Assembly (NCBI GenBank): GCA_964524125.1
Contig: CAZGBY010000002.1
Location: 1-52,354 of the forward strand
From: CAG-307 sp964524125
GTDB taxonomy: Bacteria; Bacillota_I; Bacilli_A; Acholeplasmatales; Anaeroplasmataceae
Reading direction: 5' to 3'
Length of the DNA stretch: 52,354 nt
Part shown: positions 8,972 to 16,652 of the stretch, in pieces
Layout: each line of letters begins with the position of its first letter
How positions within the stretch are numbered: the first letter of the stretch is position 1
Made by a program: the position numbers and the translations under genes
The notes under the pieces: model-generated
What the model saw: the letters and a program-made list of their open reading frames with translations, nothing else
Databases searched by the model: none
Told to the model about the DNA's origin: nothing

Positions 8972-9901
8972 TTATTTATTTATATTATTTTCAAACCACA
9001 CTTCAATTTGATACAAAGCCTCATCAAATTTCTTTGCATCAGTAAAGCTTGGTAGTTTGACCATCAAACATTTCTTATTCTCAATTTTAGATTTTTGAAT
9101 AAGAATAATAGATTTAGGATTAGAACTAAAGAATGAATCAGGTAGTTCAATTAATCCAAGCATTGTATGTTCTTCATTTAATTTCTTTTTAAATGTTTGT
9201 TCTTTATCATATTCAAAGAAATCATTTGGAATAACACACATCATTATACCATTTTCATTTAAGGAATTTAAATGATGTAGTATTACCTCATAAGGGAAAT
9301 ACTTATCATCTATTTTAGTTGTTGTATCAAAATCACAAACAATATAATCTATATTAGACACATTTACATTTCTTGTGTCTTGAAAATATATTTCAAGTTC
9401 AGTTTGTGTCATATCAGATATTGATTGCATAATTTTTACAAACAATTCGTTATTATCACATGCAAGTGCATTAATTTCTAGATCTAAATGATTTACAATA
9501 GTAAATAATAAATTACCTACACCTGCTATAGGGTCAAATATTCTAATATTTCTTTTTTTAGGTTCAAATTTAGAAATTAAATATGCAAATAACATACCAA
9601 TTGTATCTGGTGTAATACTTCCATTTGAAATATGTTGTTCACTAAAACCTTTAAGAATTATTGCCTGTAAAGCTTTTCTAATTGATTCAACATCTAAATC
9701 CATATCTTCTATTGGTGAATATATTTGTTCTAATTTATTTTTTTTGTCTCCAGGCAAGTCGTTTAAAACTTCTCCTTCTAAGATATTTTTGACTGTTAAA
9801 AAGAACAAATCAAAATACTTTAATTTATATTCATCATATAAGAATTCAATTGATTCCTTTACAACATCATGAAATATTTCTAAAGCATTTTCTTGTTCCA
9901 T
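8972..9901 (-). CDS. YtxK-like class I SAM-dependent methyltransferase
   Basis: Related to the methyltransferase domain of N6-adenine DNA methylases but probably not a DNA modification enzyme. Seen: residues 1 to about 85 form a helical N-terminal region, then the SAM-binding loop FDPIAGVGNLLF, an acidic beta-2 end (ACDN), and IVCDFDTT where DNA methylases have NPPY. The normal catalytic motif is therefore absent. Length 309 residues matches Bacillus YtxK, which also sits directly before ackA. The role of YtxK is poorly known, so I assign only the fold. The start at 9901 is chosen for GGTGA 5 nt upstream; the GTG at 9910 is part of that site. It has a strong promoter at 9919-9947 and is probably cotranscribed with ackA. 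Confidence 0.75.
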   Translation of the reverse strand: MEQENALEIFHDVVKESIEFLYDEYKLKYFDLFFLTVKNILEGEVLNDLPGDKKNKLEQIYSPIEDMDLDVESIRKALQAIILKGFSEQHISNGSITPDTIGMLFAYLISKFEPKKRNIRIFDPIAGVGNLLFTIVNHLDLEINALACDNNELFVKIMQSISDMTQTELEIYFQDTRNVNVSNIDYIVCDFDTTTKIDDKYFPYEVILHHLNSLNENGIMMCVIPNDFFEYDKEQTFKKKLNEEHTMLGLIELPDSFFSSNPKSIILIQKSKIENKKCLMVKLPSFTDAKKFDEALYQIEVWFENNINK

Positions 9902-9918
9902 ATTTATCACCGATTGAA

Positions 9919-9947
9919 ATTATAACAAATATTTATTTGTTTGTAAA
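9919..9947 (-). promoter_or_regulatory. Promoter of the ytxK-like/ackA operon
   Basis: Minus strand: TTTACA, 17-bp spacer, TATAAT, about 18 bp before the start codon. Confidence 0.65.
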
Positions 9948-10033
9948 TGTTGAATTCTTATATGTCAAATTAAAATATGATATTCTATTTCCACTACTAA
10001 AATAGCAAATAAATCAGATTAAACTTCAATATT

Positions 10034-10738
10034 TTACCTTTTAGCTATTTCATACATTAAAATAGCCCCAGCTACTCCAACATTTAAAGATTCTGTGTTA
10101 ATCATAGGTATATATAAGTTAGTAAGTTCTAAATTTCTTATCTCATCTGATACACCATTACCTTCATTTCCCAAAATTAATATTACTTTATCTTTAAATT
10201 CTATTTCTTGAGGTGTATGACCATTTTCAACATTTGTAGATAATACTTGATACTCGTTTTTATATTTATTAATGAATTCAATCTTATCTCCATATATAAA
10301 ATTAAGTTTAAAAATAGCGCCTTGAGATGATCTAATAACTTTATCATTATAAATATCACAAGTACCTTTAGCTAAAAATATAGTATCAAATCCAAAAGCT
10401 TTAGCACTTCTAAGTAAGGTACCTAAATTACCAGGATCTTGAATCCCATCAAGAAATAATACTCTATCAGTAATTTTAAAATTATTATTGATATAACAAA
10501 TACCTATTTGAGGCACAACAGTATCTGTTTGAGATATTTTTTTCATTACTGCCTCACTTACAAGTTCACCTTCATATTTATCTGAAATAGTATACGATTC
10601 TTTTAACACTCCACACATTTTAGCTTCTTTTACTAAATGAGGACCTTCAACTATAAATAAGCCTTCTTCATTTCTATACTTTGAATTTCTTAGTTTAACT
10701 ATTTTCTTAATTTTTTCATTATTTACACTTTCAATCAT
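10034..10738 (-). CDS. TrmH/SpoU-family RNA 2'-O-methyltransferase (YsgA-like)
   Basis: SAM-dependent methylation of a ribose in rRNA or tRNA. Seen: an N-terminal substrate-binding domain with the pattern KYRNEEGLFIVEG (residues 15-30), then the three SPOUT motifs of the knotted domain: DGIQDPGNLGTLLRS, ILGNEGNGV and IPMINTESLNVGVAGAIL, which carry the conserved Asn, Glu and Ser-Leu-Asn. Its 234 residues are a normal length. The target nucleotide cannot be read from sequence. Start ATG at 10738 follows AAAGGA by 9 nt; an upstream TTG gives no better site. It stands alone between the ackA operon and the SASP terminator. Confidence 0.88.
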   Translation of the reverse strand: MIESVNNEKIKKIVKLRNSKYRNEEGLFIVEGPHLVKEAKMCGVLKESYTISDKYEGELVSEAVMKKISQTDTVVPQIGICYINNNFKITDRVLFLDGIQDPGNLGTLLRSAKAFGFDTIFLAKGTCDIYNDKVIRSSQGAIFKLNFIYGDKIEFINKYKNEYQVLSTNVENGHTPQEIEFKDKVILILGNEGNGVSDEIRNLELTNLYIPMINTESLNVGVAGAILMYEIAKR

Positions 10739-10788
10739 ACAAATCAATCCTTTAAATTATTTATAAATATTTTAACATTAAAATATAT

Positions 10789-10823
10789 TAAAATCCACTC
10801 TTAAGATAATTTTAAGAGTGGAT
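10789..10823 (-). terminator. Terminator of the double-SASP gene
   Basis: Perfect 12-bp stem (arms 10812-10823 and 10793-10804) followed by TTTTAA on the minus strand, just after the SASP stop. Confidence 0.75.
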
Positions 10824-10829
10824 AAATAA

Positions 10830-11162
10830 TTATTTATTTTGTTTTCCTTTGTTCACTAATTTCTTAGTCATAGAACCTCCAACACGACCATTTTGTCTTG
10901 CAGACGCATCTGGACCAAGTTCAACTCCAAGTTCTGAAGCTGTTTCATATTTCATTGATTCAGTATCAGTTGTTTGCTTAGCACGATTTACCAATTCCTT
11001 AGTTACAGAACCTCCAACACGACCATTTTGTCTTGCGGATGTATCTGGGCCAAGTTCAACTCCAAGTTCTTGAGCAACTTCATATTTCAAATTACTATTT
11101 GTAGCAGCTTGTTTTTGGTAATTTTGATAATTAGCGTTTGCTCCTTTTTTATTAGATGCCAT
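10830..11162 (-). CDS. Alpha/beta-type small acid-soluble spore protein with two tandem SASP units
   Basis: Alpha/beta SASPs coat and protect DNA in dormant endospores and are cut by the GPR protease at germination. Seen: the 110-residue protein holds two near-identical units (about residues 26-63 and 71-108), each with KYE(V/T)A(Q/S)ELGVELGPD, SARQNGRVGGS and TK(E/K)LV. These are the GPR cleavage region and the DNA-binding motif. Family members are normally 60-90 residues with one unit, so this is a fusion of two. A Lys/Gln-rich linker joins them. The ribosome-binding site AAGGAGGTG is near perfect. A possible sigma-G-type promoter lies at 11187-11215 and a strong terminator follows, so the gene is monocistronic. 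It is the best evidence that the host sporulates. Confidence 0.92.
   Translation of the reverse strand: MASNKKGANANYQNYQKQAATNSNLKYEVAQELGVELGPDTSARQNGRVGGSVTKELVNRAKQTTDTESMKYETASELGVELGPDASARQNGRVGGSMTKKLVNKGKQNK
10857..11088 (-). repeat. 135-bp period tandem duplication inside the SASP gene
   Basis: Two copies of about 97 bp with a 135-bp offset (for example the identical stretch starting at 10873 and 11008), encoding the two SASP units. The high nucleotide identity suggests recent duplication or ongoing homogenisation. Confidence 0.85.
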
Positions 11163-11186
11163 TATAATTGCACCTCCTTACATAAA

Positions 11187-11215
11187 TAGTTTGGTACAAT
11201 TATTAAATTTTATAC
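11187..11215 (-). promoter_or_regulatory. Possible forespore sigma-G/F-type promoter of the SASP gene
   Basis: Minus strand: GTATA fits the -35 pattern GHATR, a 17-bp spacer follows, then CAAACTA, one mismatch from the -10 pattern CATNHTA. The start point would lie right at the Shine-Dalgarno, giving a very short leader. No good sigma-A promoter is present in the 55-bp gap. Confidence 0.35.
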
Positions 11216-11217
11216 AA

Positions 11218-12456
11218 TTATTTTTTATAATTATTTAATGCATCTCTTACTTCTAGACCTAATAATGATAGATCTAAATCACTTTCAGGTGATAAATGAA
11301 TTGTTATTGTGTTTTCAACACACCAATCAACTAAAGCTTCAAAATCAATTTCGTTTTCATAAGAAATAGCTCTATCAAGTTTTGGTGCAGTAGCTGGATT
11401 TTTAGGTAAATATACAGTACAACAATCTTCAAATGGCCTAATTGACATTTCATAAGATCCTATCTTATGAGCTATATTTACTATATCTACTTTATCATAT
11501 ACAGCAAGTGGTCTAATTACTGGTATATTAGTCACATCGTTAATTGTATACATAGATTGTAATGTTTGTGAGGCTACTTGTCCTACAGATTCACCATTAA
11601 TTAAACATAAACAATTTCTTTTCTTAGCAAGCTTCGTTGCAATTCTATACATCATTCTTCTCATAATAGTAATTATATAAGAATCAGGTACTTTATCTAA
11701 AATAGCCATATGTAATTCTTTAAATGGAACCATATGAAGAGCCATTCTATTTTCTTTAGAATAAGCTGATATAAGTTTAACTAAATCCACAACCTTTTGA
11801 CTAGATTCAATAGATGTTAAAGGTGTAGATTCAAAATGTAAACATTCAACTTCTATACCTTGTTTTTGAGCAAGATATCCTGCAACGGGTGAATCAAGGC
11901 CACCTGATAACATAAGCATTCCCTTTCCTGCTACACCTACTGGGAATCCGCCCATACCACGAATTGCATTTAAATATAGATATGTTCCATCTTCTCTAAT
12001 TTCACAAGTTAATAATTTTTGTGGATTATGAACATCAACATTTAAAATCTTCATTTCCTTTAAGATGTAAGAAGATAAAATCTTAGTCATTTCTTGAGAA
12101 TTAATAGGGAATTTCTTATTAGCTCTTCTTACTTCTAATTTAAATGTCGAAGGTTCTTTAATTTCATTTTTCAAAAGTAAAACGCTATTTTTCTTAATTT
12201 CTTCTTCTGTTGATTCGCTCTTTAAACATAAAGAATAAGAATAAAGTCCTGATACATGGTCAAGTGCATTAATAACCTTCTTATATTCTTCATCTTTTAA
12301 ATCAATATAGATTCTATCGTGACGATTAATAATATCTACATTTAGCCCTTCTAATTTTCTTCTAACAAGTGCGTATACCCTACTTAAGAATTCTTTTTGA
12401 TTTCTTCCTTTAAGTGTCAGATCACCAAATCTAACTAATATTTGATTATATATCAT
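11218..12456 (-). CDS. thiI: tRNA 4-thiouridine synthase ThiI (no rhodanese domain)
   Basis: Makes 4-thiouridine at position 8 of tRNA and can serve thiamine thiazole synthesis. Seen: N-terminal ferredoxin-like and THUMP regions (residues 1-165), then the adenylating PP-loop SGGLDSPVAGY (about 186-196) and the C-terminal PP-ATPase fold. Length 412 matches the Bacillus form that lacks the rhodanese tail, so a cysteine desulfurase must donate sulfur directly. No dedicated NifZ is next to it; SufS in this window is a candidate donor (inference). The gene starts 2 nt after the upstream esterase stop, with GGAGG inside that gene, so the two are coupled. Confidence 0.93.
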   Translation of the reverse strand: MIYNQILVRFGDLTLKGRNQKEFLSRVYALVRRKLEGLNVDIINRHDRIYIDLKDEEYKKVINALDHVSGLYSYSLCLKSESTEEEIKKNSVLLLKNEIKEPSTFKLEVRRANKKFPINSQEMTKILSSYILKEMKILNVDVHNPQKLLTCEIREDGTYLYLNAIRGMGGFPVGVAGKGMLMLSGGLDSPVAGYLAQKQGIEVECLHFESTPLTSIESSQKVVDLVKLISAYSKENRMALHMVPFKELHMAILDKVPDSYIITIMRRMMYRIATKLAKKRNCLCLINGESVGQVASQTLQSMYTINDVTNIPVIRPLAVYDKVDIVNIAHKIGSYEMSIRPFEDCCTVYLPKNPATAPKLDRAISYENEIDFEALVDWCVENTITIHLSPESDLDLSLLGLEVRDALNNYKK

Positions 12457-12458
12457 AA

Positions 12459-13943
12459 TTAAGCCTCCATTGCATTTCCATTTATTTTAAAATCAATATC
12501 ATAATATTTAACTAAATTACCTTTACAAGCAAATAATCCTAAATACATATATTTATTATCAACTGCTTGAAGATCAAAGTCTAGACATTCGTTTTCATAT
12601 GTAAATTTATCATTTGATACACGTAAGATTATTCTTTGACCAAGTCTTTCTAAATAAATATTAAATATATCTCCTTCTTGATAAAGATCTAAAACATTGT
12701 TTTTAAATCGAGATATTTCAGTAGTAGATTCTCTTTTATAATTGACAGAGTATGAACTAGAATCAGTAAGTATACCTGCAACTACAAAATTAGATGCACA
12801 TATAACTTTAGATACTTTTTGATTTAAATACATATCATCCCTTAACATTATACCAAATGCTGATTGTTCCTTATAATTAAGTTTTTCTACTTTACATTTT
12901 AAATTTATAGAAAAATTTAAATTTAATGGAATTTGTTTAAATACTCCACAAATAGTATCACTTGTTGCACAAATCCCACCTAATATTTTATTTCCTATTT
13001 GTCCAATAGTAAATGATTTATCCATTTTATCATATGAAATAGTATACCCATCTTCTTTTAAATCAGTTGTCCCAATATTTCCAAACACACTACTTTTAAA
13101 TCCATCTATTTCTATATTAAATACTTCATCTTTTGTATTATAATTTGGAATTTCATATAAAGACAATTTAAATTCAGGATTCATTTTAAGCTCATCTATA
13201 CTAGGTCTTTTTAGATTAATAATATGGTCTTTTAATGATAAGTTGCTTTCTTTAATTTTCGATAATATATAATAAGCTACAACTTTAGCCCCATACGAAT
13301 TTAAATGTGTTTTGTCAACAGATTTAGGATCGCATACAAGTTTATCATCAACTAATTTTCCATTTGTCATTGCATGAAAATATATAGCTTTATTAAATCC
13401 CTCTTTAGCGTCTAATATTGTAGGTGTTGTTAAATCTATAACTAAAACATTAAGTTCATTGCCTAGTTCCATAATTGAATTCTTATATGAACCATTTATA
13501 GTTTCATGAATAATATTCCCTTCATATAATTCATCTTTAGTTATACGGCATATTGGAGTACAAAGTATTGGTATTGCACCTTTATCTATAATGTATTTTA
13601 TATAATTATTATATAAACTATATTTAAAAGAATTAGGATTATTAATATCTAAAGAAGCATTTGTAAATCTTGAAATATCATCTGATTTTTGATCATTATG
13701 TCCAAATCCAATAAATACATAATCTCCCCTATTTAAACTATTTTTAAATATTTGATAATTTTCTTCTTTTATATAGCTTTTAGAACTTCTACCTGACAAA
13801 GCTAAATTAACAACTTCTACATTATCATCTAAAAAGCATTTCATTCTAGTTCCATATCCATATCTAGGATAAAAATATGATGTATCATTAAAAGATGATA
13901 CAGTAGAATCACCTAACATATATATTTTAATTTTATTTTTCAT
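12459..13943 (-). CDS. SGNH/GDSL hydrolase, rhamnogalacturonan acetylesterase-like, with C-terminal beta domain
   Basis: Probable carbohydrate esterase. Seen: SGNH block I LGDSTVSSF (nucleophile Ser13), block II LSGRSSKSY (about 50-56), block III GHNDQ (81-85), and block V DKTHLNSYGA (Asp210, His213). The spacing fits the rhamnogalacturonan acetylesterase group that removes acetyl groups from pectin. Residues from about 265 to 494 form a separate beta-rich domain resembling glycan-binding modules. There is no signal peptide, so the enzyme should act in the cytoplasm on imported oligosaccharides, or is exported by an unknown route. It is coupled to thiI, with which it has no known functional link. 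The start is the ATG at 13943, preceded by AAAGGTTTCGG. Confidence 0.75.
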   Translation of the reverse strand: MKNKIKIYMLGDSTVSSFNDTSYFYPRYGYGTRMKCFLDDNVEVVNLALSGRSSKSYIKEENYQIFKNSLNRGDYVFIGFGHNDQKSDDISRFTNASLDINNPNSFKYSLYNNYIKYIIDKGAIPILCTPICRITKDELYEGNIIHETINGSYKNSIMELGNELNVLVIDLTTPTILDAKEGFNKAIYFHAMTNGKLVDDKLVCDPKSVDKTHLNSYGAKVVAYYILSKIKESNLSLKDHIINLKRPSIDELKMNPEFKLSLYEIPNYNTKDEVFNIEIDGFKSSVFGNIGTTDLKEDGYTISYDKMDKSFTIGQIGNKILGGICATSDTICGVFKQIPLNLNFSINLKCKVEKLNYKEQSAFGIMLRDDMYLNQKVSKVICASNFVVAGILTDSSSYSVNYKRESTTEISRFKNNVLDLYQEGDIFNIYLERLGQRIILRVSNDKFTYENECLDFDLQAVDNKYMYLGLFACKGNLVKYYDIDFKINGNAMEA

Positions 13944-14002
13944 ACTACCGAAACCTTTCTAAAAAGATTATACCATAAAGAAAATTTAGATAAAAGTTTA
14001 AC

Positions 14003-14031
14003 TTTACATTTATTTTAAATAAGAGTAAAAT
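14003..14031 (+). promoter_or_regulatory. Promoter of the FNT channel gene
   Basis: TTTACA, 17-bp spacer, TAAAAT; the ribosome-binding site AAGGAAG and ATG at 14063 follow. Confidence 0.6.
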
Positions 14032-14062
14032 AAACCTTGTATTGTAAAAAGGAAGTAGTTTT

Positions 14063-14731
14063 ATGAGGTATTTAAAAATTTTTATAAGTTCATTCTTAGC
14101 TGGATGTTGTATAGTGTTTGGAGCAACTTGTTTTTTAGTTTGTGCAGCACAAGGTAGTTTTTTACTTAAATTAATTGGTTCATTTATGTTTGGAATTGGA
14201 CTGTTTACAATTATACATTTTAAATTTTGGTTATATACTGGAAAAGTAGGTTATACACTTGATAATAAACCCAAATATATCATAGATTTACTTGTATGTT
14301 TAGCTGGTAATTTAATGGGCGTTATTCTTCTTTCTAGTATCTTAAAATCTACATATATAATTAATGATAATATAATTTCATTTTGCAAGAATTTAGTTGA
14401 GACTAAGCAAAATGAAAATTGGTATGAAGTTCTAATATTAGGGTCTTTATGTGGAGTTATGATTTATCTTGCGGTTGAAGGACATAAAAAGGTTGAATAT
14501 ACTATTGGAAAGGTACTATTTGCATTTATGCCTATATCATTATTTATCCTTTGTGGATTTGAACACGTTGTAGCAAATGCATGTTACTACACATATGCTG
14601 GTATATTTAATTTAAAAGTATTACTTTGGTTTTTATTAATGGGTGTTGGTAACGCAATAGGTGCTATTTTATTTGATGGGGCAATTAAATTAATTAAATA
14701 TATTGAAAATAAAGAAATTAATAATCAATAA
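14063..14731 (+). CDS. Formate/nitrite transporter (FNT) family channel
   Basis: Likely passes formate or another small monovalent anion across the membrane. Seen: about six hydrophobic helices in 222 residues, the half-helix region FKFWLYTGKVG matching the LFTGN-type loop of FNT proteins, and GFEHVVANACYY, which contains the pore His conserved in FocA. It is shorter than FocA (about 285), mainly in the loops, so substrate assignment is uncertain; formate from mixed-acid fermentation would fit an organism with acetate kinase. It has its own promoter and a bidirectional terminator shared with the converging HAD gene. Confidence 0.75.
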   Translation: MRYLKIFISSFLAGCCIVFGATCFLVCAAQGSFLLKLIGSFMFGIGLFTIIHFKFWLYTGKVGYTLDNKPKYIIDLLVCLAGNLMGVILLSSILKSTYIINDNIISFCKNLVETKQNENWYEVLILGSLCGVMIYLAVEGHKKVEYTIGKVLFAFMPISLFILCGFEHVVANACYYTYAGIFNLKVLLWFLLMGVGNAIGAILFDGAIKLIKYIENKEINNQ

Positions 14732-14738
14732 TATATAA

Positions 14739-14775
14739 AAAACAATCACTGCACTGTGGCAATGATTGTTTTTTA
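14739..14775. terminator. Bidirectional terminator between the FNT and HAD genes
   Basis: A 10-bp stem (CAATCACTGC with one mismatch) is flanked by A on one side and T on the other, so it can stop transcription from both converging genes. Confidence 0.8.
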
Positions 14776-15429
14776 ATCTAATAATTCTTTATATGATTTA
14801 ATAAATAGATGAGAATATTCTTTCTTTAAATCTATAACATTTTGTTCATGTATATCATCAACTGCAACAGTTATAAAACCGGCATTGAATGAAGTTTTTA
14901 AAGCTGTAGGAATATCTTCAAATACTGCACATTCAGATATTTTTACTCCTAAATTTTGCGCTGTATAAATATAAATTTCAGGACTATCTTTTCCATTTTT
15001 AAATTTAGATACATCGCATATGAAGTCAAAGAAATGATCTATTTTATTTCTTATTAAACAAGGCATATAAAACTCTTTGCTATTAGCAGTAGCTACAGCT
15101 AATTTAATACCTTCTTCTTTTAATTTTACTAAAAATTCATATACATATTCTTTTATATTTATATCATTTGTATAAGCATCTATAGCAGAATTGTTCCATT
15201 CTTTAATTATTTCTTCTTCTGTTTGGGGCAAATCAAATCTTTCTTTTGTATATTTTGCAGCTTTAGTTAGGCCTAAATGTGCAATCGCATCTGCATAATC
15301 AGATGGCATTTCTATATTTCTCTTTTTAAAGAAATTTCTATCAATTTCTGCCCACATACCAAGAGAATCAAATAATGTACCATCTAAATCAAAGATAATT
15401 CCTTTTACTTCTTTATTATCTAATTTCAT
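14773..15429 (-). CDS. HAD-family phosphatase (beta-phosphoglucomutase-like subgroup)
   Basis: Hydrolase of a phosphorylated metabolite. Seen: motif I DLDGTLFDS (Asp19 nucleophile region), motif II with VATANSK, motif III Lys in KNGKDSPEIY, and motif IV FEDIPTAL. A helical cap lies between motifs I and II, as in subfamily IA. The 218-residue length is usual. The substrate cannot be told from sequence. The ribosome-binding site is weak (GAGTGA). It converges with the FNT gene and diverges from rpsD. Confidence 0.85.
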   Translation of the reverse strand: MKLDNKEVKGIIFDLDGTLFDSLGMWAEIDRNFFKKRNIEMPSDYADAIAHLGLTKAAKYTKERFDLPQTEEEIIKEWNNSAIDAYTNDINIKEYVYEFLVKLKEEGIKLAVATANSKEFYMPCLIRNKIDHFFDFICDVSKFKNGKDSPEIYIYTAQNLGVKISECAVFEDIPTALKTSFNAGFITVAVDDIHEQNVIDLKKEYSHLFIKSYKELLD

Positions 15430-15521
15430 TTATTATCACTCATTTCTTAATAATTATATCATTTGAAAATGGTAGAATCAATAAAAAACACATTTTTTAG
15501 CTTACTATGCTCAATTTTCAC

Positions 15522-15550
15522 TTGACAGACTATATACTTTTTAGTAAAAT
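15522..15550 (+). promoter_or_regulatory. Strong promoter of rpsD
   Basis: TTGACA, 17-bp spacer, TAAAAT; near-consensus sigma-A promoter with start point near 15557. Confidence 0.8.
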
Positions 15551-15556
15551 TTTAAA

Positions 15557-15732
15557 GGCAGGTAAAATCGCAGCAATAATTAAATCCCTTTGGTAAATAT
15601 CCAATCCCTATAGGAGGCATCTAGTAATCTCGGCTGCTTTAGGTGAAAGATGGTAATTGTTGATAGATCAAATATTTAATTATATCGATTCATTTACCTC
15701 TAAAAATATAGACATTATAGGAGGAAATTAAT
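15557..15732 (+). ncRNA. Structured S4 leader of rpsD (autoregulatory mRNA element)
   Basis: About 176 nt of untranslated leader lies between promoter and start. It contains pairing GCAGC (near 15571) with GCTGC (near 15634), an internal AGGAGG-like element and conserved-looking unpaired blocks. In Firmicutes, ribosomal protein S4 binds the rpsD leader and represses its own synthesis; position and structure fit that, but I cannot run a covariance search. This explains the 303-bp gene-free stretch 15430-15732. Confidence 0.65.
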
Positions 15733-16332
15733 ATGTCACGTTATACTGGACCAAGCTGGAAAATTTCTCGTCGTCTTGGTTATTCAATCAGCGAAACTGG
15801 AAAAGAAATCGCTAAAAGAAACTATGCACCTGGTCAACATGGTCAAGCTAGAACAAAATTAAAGGAATATGGTATCCAACAACAAGAAAAGCAAAGAGTT
15901 AGATATACATATGGTATGTCTGAAAAGCAATTCCGTAAGGTATTTGCTGAAGCTTCTAAAATGAGCGGTAAAACTGGTGAAAACTTCTTAAAATTATTAG
16001 AATGCCGTTTAGATAACATCGTTTATCGTTTAGGATTTGCACGTACTCGTGCTCAAGCTCGTCAATTAGTAAATCATGGTCATGTTACTGTTGATGGTAA
16101 GAAAGTAGATATCCCTTCTTACAGATTAAAAGCTGGTCAAAAGATTTCTTTAACTGATTCAGCTAAAAAATTCGTAATCGTTACTTCTTCTTTAGAAGCA
16201 ACTGTTGCTCGTCCTGAATATGTTTCTTATGATGAAAATTCATTCACAGGTTCTTTAGTAAGAGTTCCTGAAAGAGATGAATTCTTAAGAGATATCAACG
16301 AACAATTAATCGTAGAATTCTACAACAGATAA
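15733..16332 (+). CDS. rpsD: 30S ribosomal protein S4
   Basis: Primary 16S rRNA-binding protein of the small subunit. Seen: N-terminal MSRYTGPSWKISRRLG, the S4 RNA-binding domain (about residues 88-150) with LDNIVYRLGFARTRAQARQ and VNHGHVTVDGKKV, and the C-terminal end RDINEQLIVEFYNR. Length 199 is normal, in the zinc-free form. The gene has its own promoter and S4-type leader and a terminator directly after it, as in Bacillus where it is monocistronic. The ribosome-binding site is AGGAGG. Codon use is more GC-rich than its neighbours, as expected for a highly expressed gene. Confidence 0.98.
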   Translation: MSRYTGPSWKISRRLGYSISETGKEIAKRNYAPGQHGQARTKLKEYGIQQQEKQRVRYTYGMSEKQFRKVFAEASKMSGKTGENFLKLLECRLDNIVYRLGFARTRAQARQLVNHGHVTVDGKKVDIPSYRLKAGQKISLTDSAKKFVIVTSSLEATVARPEYVSYDENSFTGSLVRVPERDEFLRDINEQLIVEFYNR

Positions 16333-16340
16333 GAAAATTA

Positions 16341-16375
16341 AAATCTTTGGAATTAATTTCCAGAGATTTTTTTTG
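16341..16375 (+). terminator. Terminator of rpsD
   Basis: 12-bp stem (arms 16341-16352 and 16358-16369) followed by T-rich sequence. Confidence 0.8.
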
Positions 16376-16405
16376 TTTTATACAAATAATACTTATGGTG
16401 AAATT

Positions 16406-16591
16406 ATGAGTGAAAAATATAATTTTAAAGATACAATTATGGATGAAAGACTAATATCCGAATATAAAGATGAAATTAAACTTGAAGTTGCTAACAGTTT
16501 AGGTATTGATTTTGAAGATGATGCAATAATAACAAATAATAAAATAAATAAAAATATATCTAACAGGAAGAAAAAGAAAAAAAATCAATAA
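16406..16591 (+). CDS. Small SASP-like protein of unknown function
   Basis: A 61-residue highly charged ORF. Residues 24-36 (EIKLEVANSLGID) resemble the KYEVAQELGVE segment of the double SASP in this window. After it, the DNA-binding signature with Gly-Gly is not recognisable and the end is Lys-rich (RKKKKKNQ). It may be a diverged spore protein or an unrelated small basic protein. The start at 16406 is chosen because GGTGA (16397-16401) precedes it; an earlier in-frame start would lie inside the rpsD terminator. It lies between rpsD and a DtxR-type gene with no clear own promoter. Confidence 0.5.
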   Translation: MSEKYNFKDTIMDERLISEYKDEIKLEVANSLGIDFEDDAIITNNKINKNISNRKKKKKNQ

Positions 16592-16595
16592 GGTT

Positions 16596-16623
16596 TTGAA
16601 TATTAATTAAAATATGTTATAAT
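16596..16623 (+). promoter_or_regulatory. Promoter of the DtxR-type regulator operon
   Basis: TTGAAT, 16-bp spacer, TATAAT. The spacer is an imperfect AT-rich palindrome that might be an operator. Confidence 0.6.
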
Positions 16624-16652
16624 CATTTTATAAATAAACGGAGTGATTATAA

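Noticed and set aside
10849..11189. Plus-strand open frames opposite the SASP gene
   Set aside because: They exist only because the minus-strand SASP repeats avoid stops in those frames. No ribosome-binding site, and the composition is that of an antisense shadow.
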